DNA of 38,952 nucleotides from an uncultured Bacilli bacterium (GTDB lineage: Bacteria; Bacillota_I; Bacilli_A; RF39; UBA660): positions 1-38,952 of the forward strand of contig CAKOOO010000007.1 in assembly GCA_934098665.1 (NCBI GenBank), given 5' to 3'. Made by a program: the position numbers and the translations under genes. The notes beneath the pieces are model-generated. The model worked only from the letters and a program-made list of their open reading frames with translations. It was not told the DNA's origin and made no database searches. Of this stretch, positions 15,382 to 22,775 are shown one piece after another. The stretch's first letter is position 1, and each line of letters opens with the position of its first letter.

Positions 15382-17557
15382 AAAATTTACTAGGATTAAT
15401 GGTTATTTGAACTTCAACATTTTTATTTAGTACATATTTATCATTTATTTCGTTTAGTATTTTTAGTACATCTTCTTCATTTTTATATTTTATAGCAATT
15501 TGGAAATGATAAATGTTATTTACTTTAAATAGTGAGGCTGGAGTTGGTCCTAAAATAACAATATTTTTATTTAGTTTATTAGATAAATGTTTTTTTATTA
15601 TATTTGCCTCTTTTGAAGAATATTCATAAGATTTACTTAATACTTTAATTAAGGCAATATAGCAAAATGGTGGATAATATAGTTTGTGTCTAATATCAAG
15701 TTCATATTTAAAAAATGAGTCATAATCATTACCCTTTACATAATTTAAAACTTTATTATCAGGGTTAAATGTTTGAATTACGACAGTACCTGGCTTTTTA
15801 CCCCTTCCTGCTCTACCACTTGTTTGATATAACAGTGAAAAAGTTTTTTCATTTGCCCTAAAATCTGGAATATTTAAAGATGTATCTGCATTTATGATTC
15901 CCACTAAAGTTACACCTGCAAAATCAAGGCCTTTACTAATCATTTGTGTACCAAGAAGTATATTATATTTTCCCGAAGCAAACTCATCAATTATATTTTG
16001 ATAACTACCCTTTTTTGTTGTAGTATCTTGATCCATTCGAATAACTTTTGCTGACTTAAATAAGTTAAATATTTCTTCTTCTACTTTTTGAGTCCCTAAG
16101 CCTAAATAATTAAGAGCGTTTTCATGACAACTTGGACAAAGTTCATCCTTTTTTATATTATAAGAGCAATAATGACACCTTAAAGTATCATTTGACTTAT
16201 GATAAGTAAGTGTAATATCACAGTTTGGACATTTATAAGTATAACCACAATTTGAACAAGTAATAAATGTAGAAAAACCACGTCTATTAAGAAGTAATAT
16301 TATTTGTTCATTTTTATTAAGCCTATCATTTATTAAATTAATTAACTCTTTTGAAAAAATATTGCCTTTTTCTTTTTGCATATCAACTAAAATAGTTTCA
16401 GGAAGTGGATTATTATTAGCTCTTTTTTTAATTTCCACTAAGGTATATACGTTTTTTAAAGTTCTTGCTTTTGACTCTAAAGAAGGTGTTGCACTTGCAA
16501 GTACCAAAGGTATATTATTAAGCTTTGCCCTATACTCAGCAACTTTTATAGCATCATACCTAGGAAGTGAGTCTTGCTTATAACTATCAGAGTGTTCTTC
16601 ATCAATAATAATAAGCCCTAGATTTTTAATTGGCACAAAAATGCTTGAACGTGTTCCTACAACAATTTTAACTTCCCCTTTATATATTTTCATATATTCA
16701 TCATATTTTTCACCTACAGAAAGTCCTGAATGAAAAATAGCAACTTTACTACCAAATCTTTTATAAAATCTTTGAACTGTTTGAGTTGTTAAGCAAATTT
16801 CCGGTACTAGAACAATTACTGTTTTATCATTTTCAAGCACTTTATCAATTAGCGCCATATAGCTTTCAGTTTTACCACTTCCTGTAACGCCCTGAAGTAA
16901 ATACACATTATAAGAGTTTAATCCTTTAGCCATTTTTTCAAAGGCTAGTTTCTGCTCTAAATTTAATTTAACTTTATTTACTAAGTTATCACCAATATTT
17001 ATACGATATTTTTCCTTTTTTATTTCTTTTATAATACCTTTTTTGAGTAGAGTATTTAAACTACTACCAATAATTTCTTTTTTTAAAACACTTTCTTTTT
17101 CTAAAAGTAAATCTAATATTTTAATTTGACTTACATATCTTTCATTATTAATTATATATTTATTTACTTCATCTTTATTTTTATTTAAAGTAATAAATGT
17201 ATCATATTTTTTATAATCTTTTTTATCATTTTTAATTTTAAGTGCTGGTGGAAGACATACCTCAATAGCACTTATCAAAGTACATAAACTTTCTTTTTTT
17301 AAAAAATAAGCAAGTTTTAACTGTTCTAAAGATAAGATAAAACTTTCATCTATATTTAATATATCTTTAACATTATAAGAATAAGTTTTATTATCATTAT
17401 CAAGATTTAATACAACACCATTAATTACATCATTATTAAAGGGAACAATAACTTTCATTCCAACTTTAATTTTATCCTGTAAATGAATGGGAACATTATA
17501 TGTAAATATTTTATCAAGCACCTTTACTGGATATTGAATTATTACGCTTGCCTCCAA
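15380..17557 (-). CDS. priA: Primosomal protein N' (replication restart helicase PriA)
   Basis: A 725-residue superfamily 2 helicase that restarts stalled replication forks and loads the primosome. Seen in order: N-terminal DNA-binding region (MEASVIIQYPVKVLDKIFTY), Walker A GVTGSGKT (223-230), DEEH Walker B (319-322), the Cys-rich zinc insertion (eight Cys, CSNCGYTYKCPNC ... CHYCSYN ... CPSCH), and the helicase C domain (GTQMISKGLDFAGVTLVGI; QTSGRAGRG). Length is a little under Bacillus PriA (about 805). The start is TTG at 17557, six bases after GGAGGG; no ATG is better placed. It overlaps the end of the signal peptidase gene by 44 bases. Confidence 0.98.
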   Translation of the reverse strand: MEASVIIQYPVKVLDKIFTYNVPIHLQDKIKVGMKVIVPFNNDVINGVVLNLDNDNKTYSYNVKDILNIDESFILSLEQLKLAYFLKKESLCTLISAIEVCLPPALKIKNDKKDYKKYDTFITLNKNKDEVNKYIINNERYVSQIKILDLLLEKESVLKKEIIGSSLNTLLKKGIIKEIKKEKYRINIGDNLVNKVKLNLEQKLAFEKMAKGLNSYNVYLLQGVTGSGKTESYMALIDKVLENDKTVIVLVPEICLTTQTVQRFYKRFGSKVAIFHSGLSVGEKYDEYMKIYKGEVKIVVGTRSSIFVPIKNLGLIIIDEEHSDSYKQDSLPRYDAIKVAEYRAKLNNIPLVLASATPSLESKARTLKNVYTLVEIKKRANNNPLPETILVDMQKEKGNIFSKELINLINDRLNKNEQIILLLNRRGFSTFITCSNCGYTYKCPNCDITLTYHKSNDTLRCHYCSYNIKKDELCPSCHENALNYLGLGTQKVEEEIFNLFKSAKVIRMDQDTTTKKGSYQNIIDEFASGKYNILLGTQMISKGLDFAGVTLVGIINADTSLNIPDFRANEKTFSLLYQTSGRAGRGKKPGTVVIQTFNPDNKVLNYVKGNDYDSFFKYELDIRHKLYYPPFCYIALIKVLSKSYEYSSKEANIIKKHLSNKLNKNIVILGPTPASLFKVNNIYHFQIAIKYKNEEDVLKILNEINDKYVLNKNVEVQITINPSKF

Positions 17558-18029
17558 TTAAAACCCTCCTTACTATAAAAATTAATATTATAAATGCTAT
17601 TATAAAAATGTAATTATTTAAAATAAAATTAGAAAAATTTGCAAATTTAGGTATAGTCATTAAAACTACTCCATATATATCTTTTTTTAAAACAATTTTT
17701 CCATCAACAAAACTATTATTATCACCTTTAGTTTGATACTCATTATCACTTATTACTTTAATAATTCTATGAGTATTAACATTATTTTCATCTTGAAATG
17801 TAATTATATCATTAACTTTATAATTATCAGTTTTTTTAAGTAAAATTAAATCACCAGGATTAATACTTGGAATCATGCTCATGCCAACATTAATAAAACT
17901 GGTATAGTCAAGTATGTAGGGCACTTTTTTTAATACATTTTTTTGATAGACTATTAAAACTGTAAAAACAAATATAGTACTTATAATAATTGTTAATAAT
18001 ATTAATAATATTTTTTTTATTATTTTCAC
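17514..18029 (-). CDS. Signal peptidase I, SipW/ER (S26B) type
   Basis: A 171-residue membrane peptidase that removes signal peptides outside the membrane. It has two membrane segments, one N-terminal (6-28) and one C-terminal (about 131-152). The nucleophile box is VGMSMIPSINPGD with Ser51. In place of the Lys of bacterial Lep-type enzymes it has His87 (NTHRII), followed by KGDNNSFVDG with Asp103/Asp109: the Ser-His arrangement of SipW and eukaryotic Sec11. In Bacillus, SipW processes TasA and TapA; here the SipW-like signals of surface genes in this window make good candidate substrates (inference). The start is GTG 18029 with AAAGG ten bases upstream. Its 3' end overlaps priA. Confidence 0.9.
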   Translation of the reverse strand: MKIIKKILLILLTIIISTIFVFTVLIVYQKNVLKKVPYILDYTSFINVGMSMIPSINPGDLILLKKTDNYKVNDIITFQDENNVNTHRIIKVISDNEYQTKGDNNSFVDGKIVLKKDIYGVVLMTIPKFANFSNFILNNYIFIIAFIILIFIVRRVLIGGKRNNSISSKGA

Positions 18030-18051
18030 TTATAAATTACCTTTCCTCATG

Positions 18052-18081
18052 ATTATAACATTTTTGTTTTATTAGTGTAAA
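18052..18081 (-). promoter_or_regulatory. Promoter of signal peptidase-priA
   Basis: TTTACA (18076-18081), 18 bp, TATAAT (18052-18057). Confidence 0.7.
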
Positions 18082-18107
18082 TAAAAAATATGTTTAAATT
18101 TAACTCA

Positions 18108-18133
18108 CAAAAAAAGACTAGATAATTCTAGCC
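18108..18133 (-). terminator. Terminator of hup
   Basis: A 7-bp stem (18116-18122 with 18127-18133, one G-U pair) followed by a run of T on the minus strand. Confidence 0.7.
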
Positions 18134-18146
18134 CTTATTTTGCCTA

Positions 18147-18419
18147 TTAATTTAATGCGTCTTTTAATTTGCTACCAGCTTTGAAAGAAGCAACTGTTTT
18201 TGCAGGAATTTTAAGTGGTTCTTTAGTAAGTGGGTTGATACCTTCTCTAGCAGCTCTTTTTTTAGCAGAGAATGTTCCAAAACCAACTAAAGTAACTTTT
18301 CCTTCTTTTTTAAGTCCAGAAACAATTCCTTCAAGACAAGCGTCTAATGCACGAGTTGCATCAGCTTTTGAAAGCCCAGCTTTATTAGCAATAAATTCTA
18401 CTAATTCAGTTTTAGACAT
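18147..18419 (-). CDS. hup: DNA-binding protein HU
   Basis: A 90-residue histone-like HU protein, a dimeric nucleoid protein that bends DNA. Typical start MSKTELVEFIANKAGLSK, core VTLVGFGTFSAKKRAAREG, the Pro-tipped DNA-binding arm (INPLTKEPLKIPA) and end VASFKAGSKLKDALN. AGGAGGT is five bases before the ATG. It lies directly downstream of spoIVA, as hbs does in Bacillus; terminators on both sides suggest its own transcript. Confidence 0.98.
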   Translation of the reverse strand: MSKTELVEFIANKAGLSKADATRALDACLEGIVSGLKKEGKVTLVGFGTFSAKKRAAREGINPLTKEPLKIPAKTVASFKAGSKLKDALN

Positions 18420-18497
18420 GTGTTTTACCTCCTATATGTATTTTATAAGGCTTTACCTTACAAATTAAAGATATCAAATTTTTAAAGGAAAATCAAT

Positions 18498-18537
18498 AAA
18501 AAAAGTGCATTTTTTATTTGTTTTTGCACTTTTTTTA
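18498..18537 (-). terminator. Terminator of spoIVA
   Basis: Long stem AAAAAAAGTGCA (18498-18509) with TGCACTTTTTT (18525-18536), T-run on both strands; it abuts the spoIVA stop at 18539. Confidence 0.75.
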
Positions 18538-18538
18538 G

Positions 18539-20017
18539 TTAAATTACAATTGCAATTAAGTTATTTGCTCCCTTATTAACAATTTTTGTAACTGTATTTG
18601 CAAGTTTAAAGCGAGCATTCTCCGGCATAAGTGCAAGTTTTGCTTCAATACCCTCTTTAACTATTTGTTCTAAACTTCGACCAAATATTTCACTTTGCCA
18701 TATACTATTTTTATCATTTTCATAGTCTTTCATTATATAATCAATTAATTCTTTTGACTGAATTTCTGATCCTATAATAGGCTCAAATGTAGATTCTACA
18801 TCAACTTTTATTAAATGAAGACTACTTGCTTTAGCTTTAAGTTTTACACCAAACCTACTACCTTGTTTGATAATTTCTGGTGTACTTAAATTCATATCCT
18901 TTATAGTGGGATAAATTATTCCATAACCAGTATTTTTTGCCATTTTAATTGCATTTTTTATATTTTTTAGTTCTATCTCATTTTCATTATAGGATACAAA
19001 CATACTTAATAAATTAGATTTTAGTATTTCTTGTCCACCAATTGCATCTTTTAAAACTTTGGTGTAAAGCTCACTTGGACTTTCAAGTGTTATAACTACA
19101 TCTCCAGTTCCCGCTGAAAATGATGATATATAACTTTTTTCAATATATTCACTTTGCGTAAATAAATTATTTATACTTTCAACATCTTTTAGTTTATTAA
19201 TGTTATAAAGTATTTCTCTTATCTTATCCATATAATGATTTTTAATTTCATTATCGTTTGGTAAAATATCAATCCATTTTGGAATTTTAACATTTATATT
19301 ATTTACAGGGAATTCATATAAAGCACTTCGAAGCATGTCTGTAAACTCACTTTCATCCATTTTATCTACACTTTTACATATTACAGGAACATTATAATCC
19401 ATTTCCATTTGTTTTGCTAAATCTTTTGTTTCCTTACTTTCTGGATGAGTAGAATTTAAAACGACAATAAACGGTTTACCTATTTCTTGAAGTTCACTTA
19501 CAACTTTTTCTTCGGCTTCAATATAATTTTCTCTTTTTATTTCAGTAATACTTCCATCTGTTGTTACCACAATTGCAATTGTTGCATGATCTTTAATAAC
19601 TTTTTCTGTTCCAAGTTGAGCTGCTTCGGTAAGAGGAATATAATCTTCGAACCATGGGCTTTTAACCATACGTGGATTACCATCAGCATCTAAAAATCCT
19701 GTGGCATCATTTATTACATAACCTACACAGTCAACAAGTTTAATATTAGTTTCAAACTCATCAACTTTAACTCTAGCTCCCGAAGAAGGAACAAATTTTG
19801 GCTCAGTAGTCATAACCTGTTTACCTTGAGCCGACTGTGGTACCTCATCTAAGCATTTTTTCTTTTCATATTCATCAGTGATATTTGGAACCACTAAATT
19901 TTCAATAAACCTTTTTATAAATGTAGATTTACCGGTTCTAACAGCTCCAACAACACCAAGATATATTTCACCACCTGCTCTTTTACTTAATGAGGCAATT
20001 ACATTTTCATCTTTCAT
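18539..20017 (-). CDS. spoIVA: Stage IV sporulation protein A, spore-coat ATPase
   Basis: A 492-residue SpoIVA, identical in length to the Bacillus subtilis protein. SpoIVA is made in the mother cell, hydrolyses ATP and polymerises on the forespore to build the coat basement layer. The Walker A GAVRTGKST (24-32, Lys30) is seen, followed by the Sw1/Walker B region (IKLVDCVGYVI) and VLNSTHPE in place of a GTPase G4 motif, as in this family. I start at ATG 20017 (AAAGGTGATTTG before it) rather than the TTG one codon earlier. A sigma-E-like promoter precedes it. The gene indicates a spore-forming lineage or recent descendant. Confidence 0.97.
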   Translation of the reverse strand: MKDENVIASLSKRAGGEIYLGVVGAVRTGKSTFIKRFIENLVVPNITDEYEKKKCLDEVPQSAQGKQVMTTEPKFVPSSGARVKVDEFETNIKLVDCVGYVINDATGFLDADGNPRMVKSPWFEDYIPLTEAAQLGTEKVIKDHATIAIVVTTDGSITEIKRENYIEAEEKVVSELQEIGKPFIVVLNSTHPESKETKDLAKQMEMDYNVPVICKSVDKMDESEFTDMLRSALYEFPVNNINVKIPKWIDILPNDNEIKNHYMDKIREILYNINKLKDVESINNLFTQSEYIEKSYISSFSAGTGDVVITLESPSELYTKVLKDAIGGQEILKSNLLSMFVSYNENEIELKNIKNAIKMAKNTGYGIIYPTIKDMNLSTPEIIKQGSRFGVKLKAKASSLHLIKVDVESTFEPIIGSEIQSKELIDYIMKDYENDKNSIWQSEIFGRSLEQIVKEGIEAKLALMPENARFKLANTVTKIVNKGANNLIAIVI

Positions 20018-20037
20018 CAAATCACCTTTTCTATTAA

Positions 20038-20063
20038 AGAGTATGAAAAAAAAAGAAAGTTAT
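20038..20063 (-). promoter_or_regulatory. Sigma-E-like promoter of spoIVA
   Basis: CATACTCT (20038-20045) fits the sigma-E -10 (cATAcanT) except one base; ATA (20061-20063) lies 15 bp upstream where the -35 ATA is expected (usual gap 16). Transcription would start a few bases before AAAGGTGAT. Match by eye. Confidence 0.4.
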
Positions 20064-20081
20064 TACAAAAACTTTTTTACC

Positions 20082-20110
20082 TTGAGTATTAGAAAAAAAT
20101 ATTATATAAT
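20082..20110 (+). promoter_or_regulatory. Promoter of the GspE/PilB-type ATPase gene
   Basis: TTGAGT (20082-20087), 17 bp, TATAAT (20105-20110). Confidence 0.7.
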
Positions 20111-20135
20111 TGTTATAGTAAAGGGATAGTGTGCT

Positions 20136-21431
20136 ATGTATAGAGAATTTGATTATGATAATAAACCAATAGTAGATATTGTTAATGAAATTATTGAAGA
20201 TGCTATTAAAAAAGGTGCATCAGATATTCATTTTGACCCTGAGGAAAAGGGTATAAATGCAAGAATAAGAATAGATGGTGAACTTCATGATTATTGTCGT
20301 ATTCCAGATAGCGTTAAAAAGAATTTAACTACAAGAGTTAAAATAATTAGTGGTATGAATATAACAGAATCTCGCCTTCCCCAAGATGGTGCAATTAAGC
20401 ATCTAGATAATGGAAAACAATTAGACCTGCGTGTATCTTCCCTACCAACTATATATGGTGAAAAAATTGTTATAAGAATACTTGATTATTCAATGAGTTT
20501 GGCGGGTCTTGAAACACTTGGCTTTACAAATGATAACTATGAAAAAGTTAAAACTGCCTTAACTAGTCCAAATGGAATTATTTTAGTTACAGGTGCTACA
20601 GGTTCAGGTAAAAGTACAACTGTATATTCAATGCTTCAACTTTTAAATAAACCTCAAACTAATATAATTACTGTTGAAGACCCAGTAGAAATGAAAATGA
20701 AAGGTTTAAATCAAGTACAAGTTATGAGTGAAATAGGACTTGACTTTAATACTACACTTCGTTCTATTTTAAGACAAGACCCTAATATTATAATGATCGG
20801 TGAAATTCGTGACGATGAAACTGCAAGAATAGCTGTTAGAGCCTCTATCACAGGACATTTAGTTCTTTCTACAATACATACTAATAACTCACTTAATACA
20901 ATTGAAAGACTTCTTGATATGGACGTTGAAAGATACCTTTTAGGTTCTGCACTTACAGCAATTATTTCTCAAAGACTTGTTAAAAAGTTATGTCCAAAAT
21001 GTCGAAAATCAAGACCTACAACAAATTATGAGAAAAACTTATTTAAAAAAGTTCTTAATATAGATGTACCGGCAATATATGAAGCTCAAGGCTGTGATGA
21101 GTGTTTTGATGGTTATAAAGGAAGAGTTGCACTTCATGAAGTACTACTTCTTAATCAAGATATTAGAGATGCAATAATAAATAATGCTAAAAAAGAAGAT
21201 TTAAGAAATTTAGTTTATAATAAAGATAATACAAAAACTCTTTTAGAGGATGGACTTTTAAAAGTTATTAATGGACTTACCTCTATTGAAGAAGTTGTAA
21301 AAGTAATTGACCTTGATACAGACTTTGGGGAAAATGATATAGAAATAAGAAATGCATTTTTAGGTAAAGAATTAAAACAAGATGAAGATAATCTTAAAAA
21401 AGAACAATTACAGTTTATTGATACATTATAA
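20136..21431 (+). CDS. GspE/PilB/ComGA-type assembly ATPase
   Basis: A 431-residue secretion/pilus ATPase that powers type IV pilus-like fibre assembly. It has the N-terminal domain with 'GASDIHFDP' (27-35), Walker A GATGSGKST (153-161), the Asp box region (ITVEDPVEM...GLNQVQV), Walker B IIMIGEIRDDETA, the His box TGHLVLSTIHTNN, and a C-terminal CPKC/CDEC zinc pair found in GspE/PilB. It is longer than Bacillus ComGA (about 356), with no MshEN domain. No inner-membrane GspF partner lies beside it; the nearest pilus-type gene in the window is the prepilin-like gene at 33260-33766. AAGGG lies ten bases before the ATG. Single-gene unit with its own promoter and terminator. Confidence 0.92.
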   Translation: MYREFDYDNKPIVDIVNEIIEDAIKKGASDIHFDPEEKGINARIRIDGELHDYCRIPDSVKKNLTTRVKIISGMNITESRLPQDGAIKHLDNGKQLDLRVSSLPTIYGEKIVIRILDYSMSLAGLETLGFTNDNYEKVKTALTSPNGIILVTGATGSGKSTTVYSMLQLLNKPQTNIITVEDPVEMKMKGLNQVQVMSEIGLDFNTTLRSILRQDPNIIMIGEIRDDETARIAVRASITGHLVLSTIHTNNSLNTIERLLDMDVERYLLGSALTAIISQRLVKKLCPKCRKSRPTTNYEKNLFKKVLNIDVPAIYEAQGCDECFDGYKGRVALHEVLLLNQDIRDAIINNAKKEDLRNLVYNKDNTKTLLEDGLLKVINGLTSIEEVVKVIDLDTDFGENDIEIRNAFLGKELKQDEDNLKKEQLQFIDTL

Positions 21432-21432
21432 A

Positions 21433-21460
21433 AACATCAACTTTTTGATGTTTTTTATTT
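21433..21460 (+). terminator. Terminator of the ATPase gene
   Basis: Perfect 8-bp stem AACATCAA/TTGATGTT (21433-21440, 21445-21452) with a four-base loop, then a T-run. Confidence 0.85.
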
Positions 21461-21525
21461 TATAAATTTATATTTTTTACAATTTTTGTATTACTCTGCA
21501 TTTTAAATTCATCACATTATTTTTC

Positions 21526-21571
21526 TTGACAAAACTAATGAAAAAATGTAAAATTTCATTAGTTTTGTCAA
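21526..21571. repeat. Perfect 18-bp inverted repeat with TTGACA at both ends
   Basis: Arms TTGACAAAACTAATGAAA (21526-21543) and its complement (21554-21571) surround ten bases. It lies between two convergent genes that already have their own terminators, and lacks a U-tract. On the plus strand, TTGACA is followed after 17 bp by TAAAAT, a promoter pointing at the 3' end of the kinase gene. Function unknown. Confidence 0.8.
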
Positions 21572-21582
21572 AATGTTTTATT

Positions 21583-21607
21583 AAAAAAATCTACATATTA
21601 CTGTAGA
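21583..21607 (-). terminator. Terminator of the kinase gene
   Basis: Stem TCTACA/TGTAGA (21590-21595 and 21602-21607) then seven T on the minus strand; it overlaps the kinase stop. Confidence 0.7.
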
Positions 21608-22515
21608 TTATTATAAACTTTTGAAAGCACTTCATAACCATACTTTATAGTTTCTTTATAAAATAATTTAACTTCATTTGAAAATACTTCATTATTATTA
21701 AAATAAGCCGGTACTTCATCAATGATATTATATATTTTTTCTAAATTTAATAAAGGAAATATTTTTAAAAGTATCCTATTACAGTCTTTATATTTCATAC
21801 TTTCTATTAATTTATATGGATTAATTTTTTTACCATTTTCCTCAAACATTGAAACTCTTGATAAATATGCAGATGACATAAATTTTTCTTTATTATTTAA
21901 TATATCACTTGCTTTTTCTTTATCAATTTTATTATAAAAAGATGAGCCATTATCATATACTGGTGCTAAAGAGTATTTACCTTTATTTTCTATTAATCCA
22001 AAATTTCCATAATGTCTATCATTATTATTTATTAATGCATCAATAATAAACATATTCCAAAATCTTTCTATAAATTCATCACTTGGTACAAGACCATTAT
22101 TTTTTATTCTATCTATTGTATAATCTAAATCTAAATTTTGATTTTCTTCATAATCAGGATTAAAATTATTTACTATTTCTAAAAAAGAATAAAATCTATC
22201 ATTAATATCAGTTTTAAAGTTTTTACAAGCAACCACTAAATATTTTTTAGTTTCACCATTTCTATTTATACCTTCATAACTTCCAAGTATACATTTATGT
22301 ACTGGTACACCAACACTTTCATATATTTTACTTCCTATATATTCACATATAGGACTATTAGTATATGATATATTAACTTTTTCCATAGAACTGGTACTTT
22401 TACCAAACTTTAAAATCCATTTCTCGTTATTATATATAATACCTTTTTTAGAACCAGCTTTTCCATCAAAATATTCATTATCACTTTTACAATTTGTAAA
22501 ATCTATTATATCCAT
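21598..22515 (-). CDS. HipA/CtkA-like Ser/Thr kinase
   Basis: A 305-residue HipA-fold protein kinase. The catalytic loop NNNDRHYGNFG (163-173; Asp166, Asn171) and the metal-binding APVYDNGSS (184-192; Asp188) are those of the HipA/CtkA family; 'EKWILKFGKS' (31-40) supplies the ATP-binding Lys. It lacks the N-terminal subdomain of classical HipA, resembling the stand-alone CtkA type. No HipB-type HTH gene is adjacent; instead a conserved-looking 81-residue gene precedes it by ten bases, with GGGAGG just before the kinase ATG. It may be the effector of a two-gene toxin-antitoxin-like module or a regulator of the surface protein encoded first in the operon; neither is proven. Confidence 0.85.
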   Translation of the reverse strand: MDIIDFTNCKSDNEYFDGKAGSKKGIIYNNEKWILKFGKSTSSMEKVNISYTNSPICEYIGSKIYESVGVPVHKCILGSYEGINRNGETKKYLVVACKNFKTDINDRFYSFLEIVNNFNPDYEENQNLDLDYTIDRIKNNGLVPSDEFIERFWNMFIIDALINNNDRHYGNFGLIENKGKYSLAPVYDNGSSFYNKIDKEKASDILNNKEKFMSSAYLSRVSMFEENGKKINPYKLIESMKYKDCNRILLKIFPLLNLEKIYNIIDEVPAYFNNNEVFSNEVKLFYKETIKYGYEVLSKVYNNLQ

Positions 22516-22524
22516 AAAACCTCC

Positions 22525-22770
22525 CTATAAATTAAATTTCTTACATAAATTATCAAAATCTTTTTCATTTATTTGCCCCCAAAGTAAATCTTGTTTAGCA
22601 GTAGAAAGTAATGCATCAGACCAAGCATCATATTCTACATAAGAACCATCATTATAATATAAATCTTCGAGTAAATCAATTATATATCCCATATTCTTTG
22701 GAATATTAAATTCTATCTTCATATCATAATTAAGATATTTTCTATCTTTCCAATAATTTTTTTCTTTCAT
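22525..22770 (-). CDS. Small partner protein of the HipA-like kinase
   Basis: An 81-residue soluble acidic protein of unknown function ('FNIPKNMGYIIDLLEDLYYN'; C-terminal 'LLSTAKQDLLWGQINEKDF'). It is sandwiched between a surface protein gene (five bases upstream) and the kinase gene (ten bases downstream), so the three form one unit. The ribosome site is weak (GGATAG overlapping the upstream stop), suggesting coupling. Small proteins in this position commonly accompany CtkA/HipA-like kinases, so an antitoxin or adaptor role is a reasonable guess only. Confidence 0.75.
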   Translation of the reverse strand: MKEKNYWKDRKYLNYDMKIEFNIPKNMGYIIDLLEDLYYNDGSYVEYDAWSDALLSTAKQDLLWGQINEKDFDNLCKKFNL

Positions 22771-22775
22771 AATTA

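Noticed and set aside
18420..18480. Promoter for hup from the TATAAA near 18443
   Set aside because: No acceptable -35 at the right spacing, so not listed as a feature.
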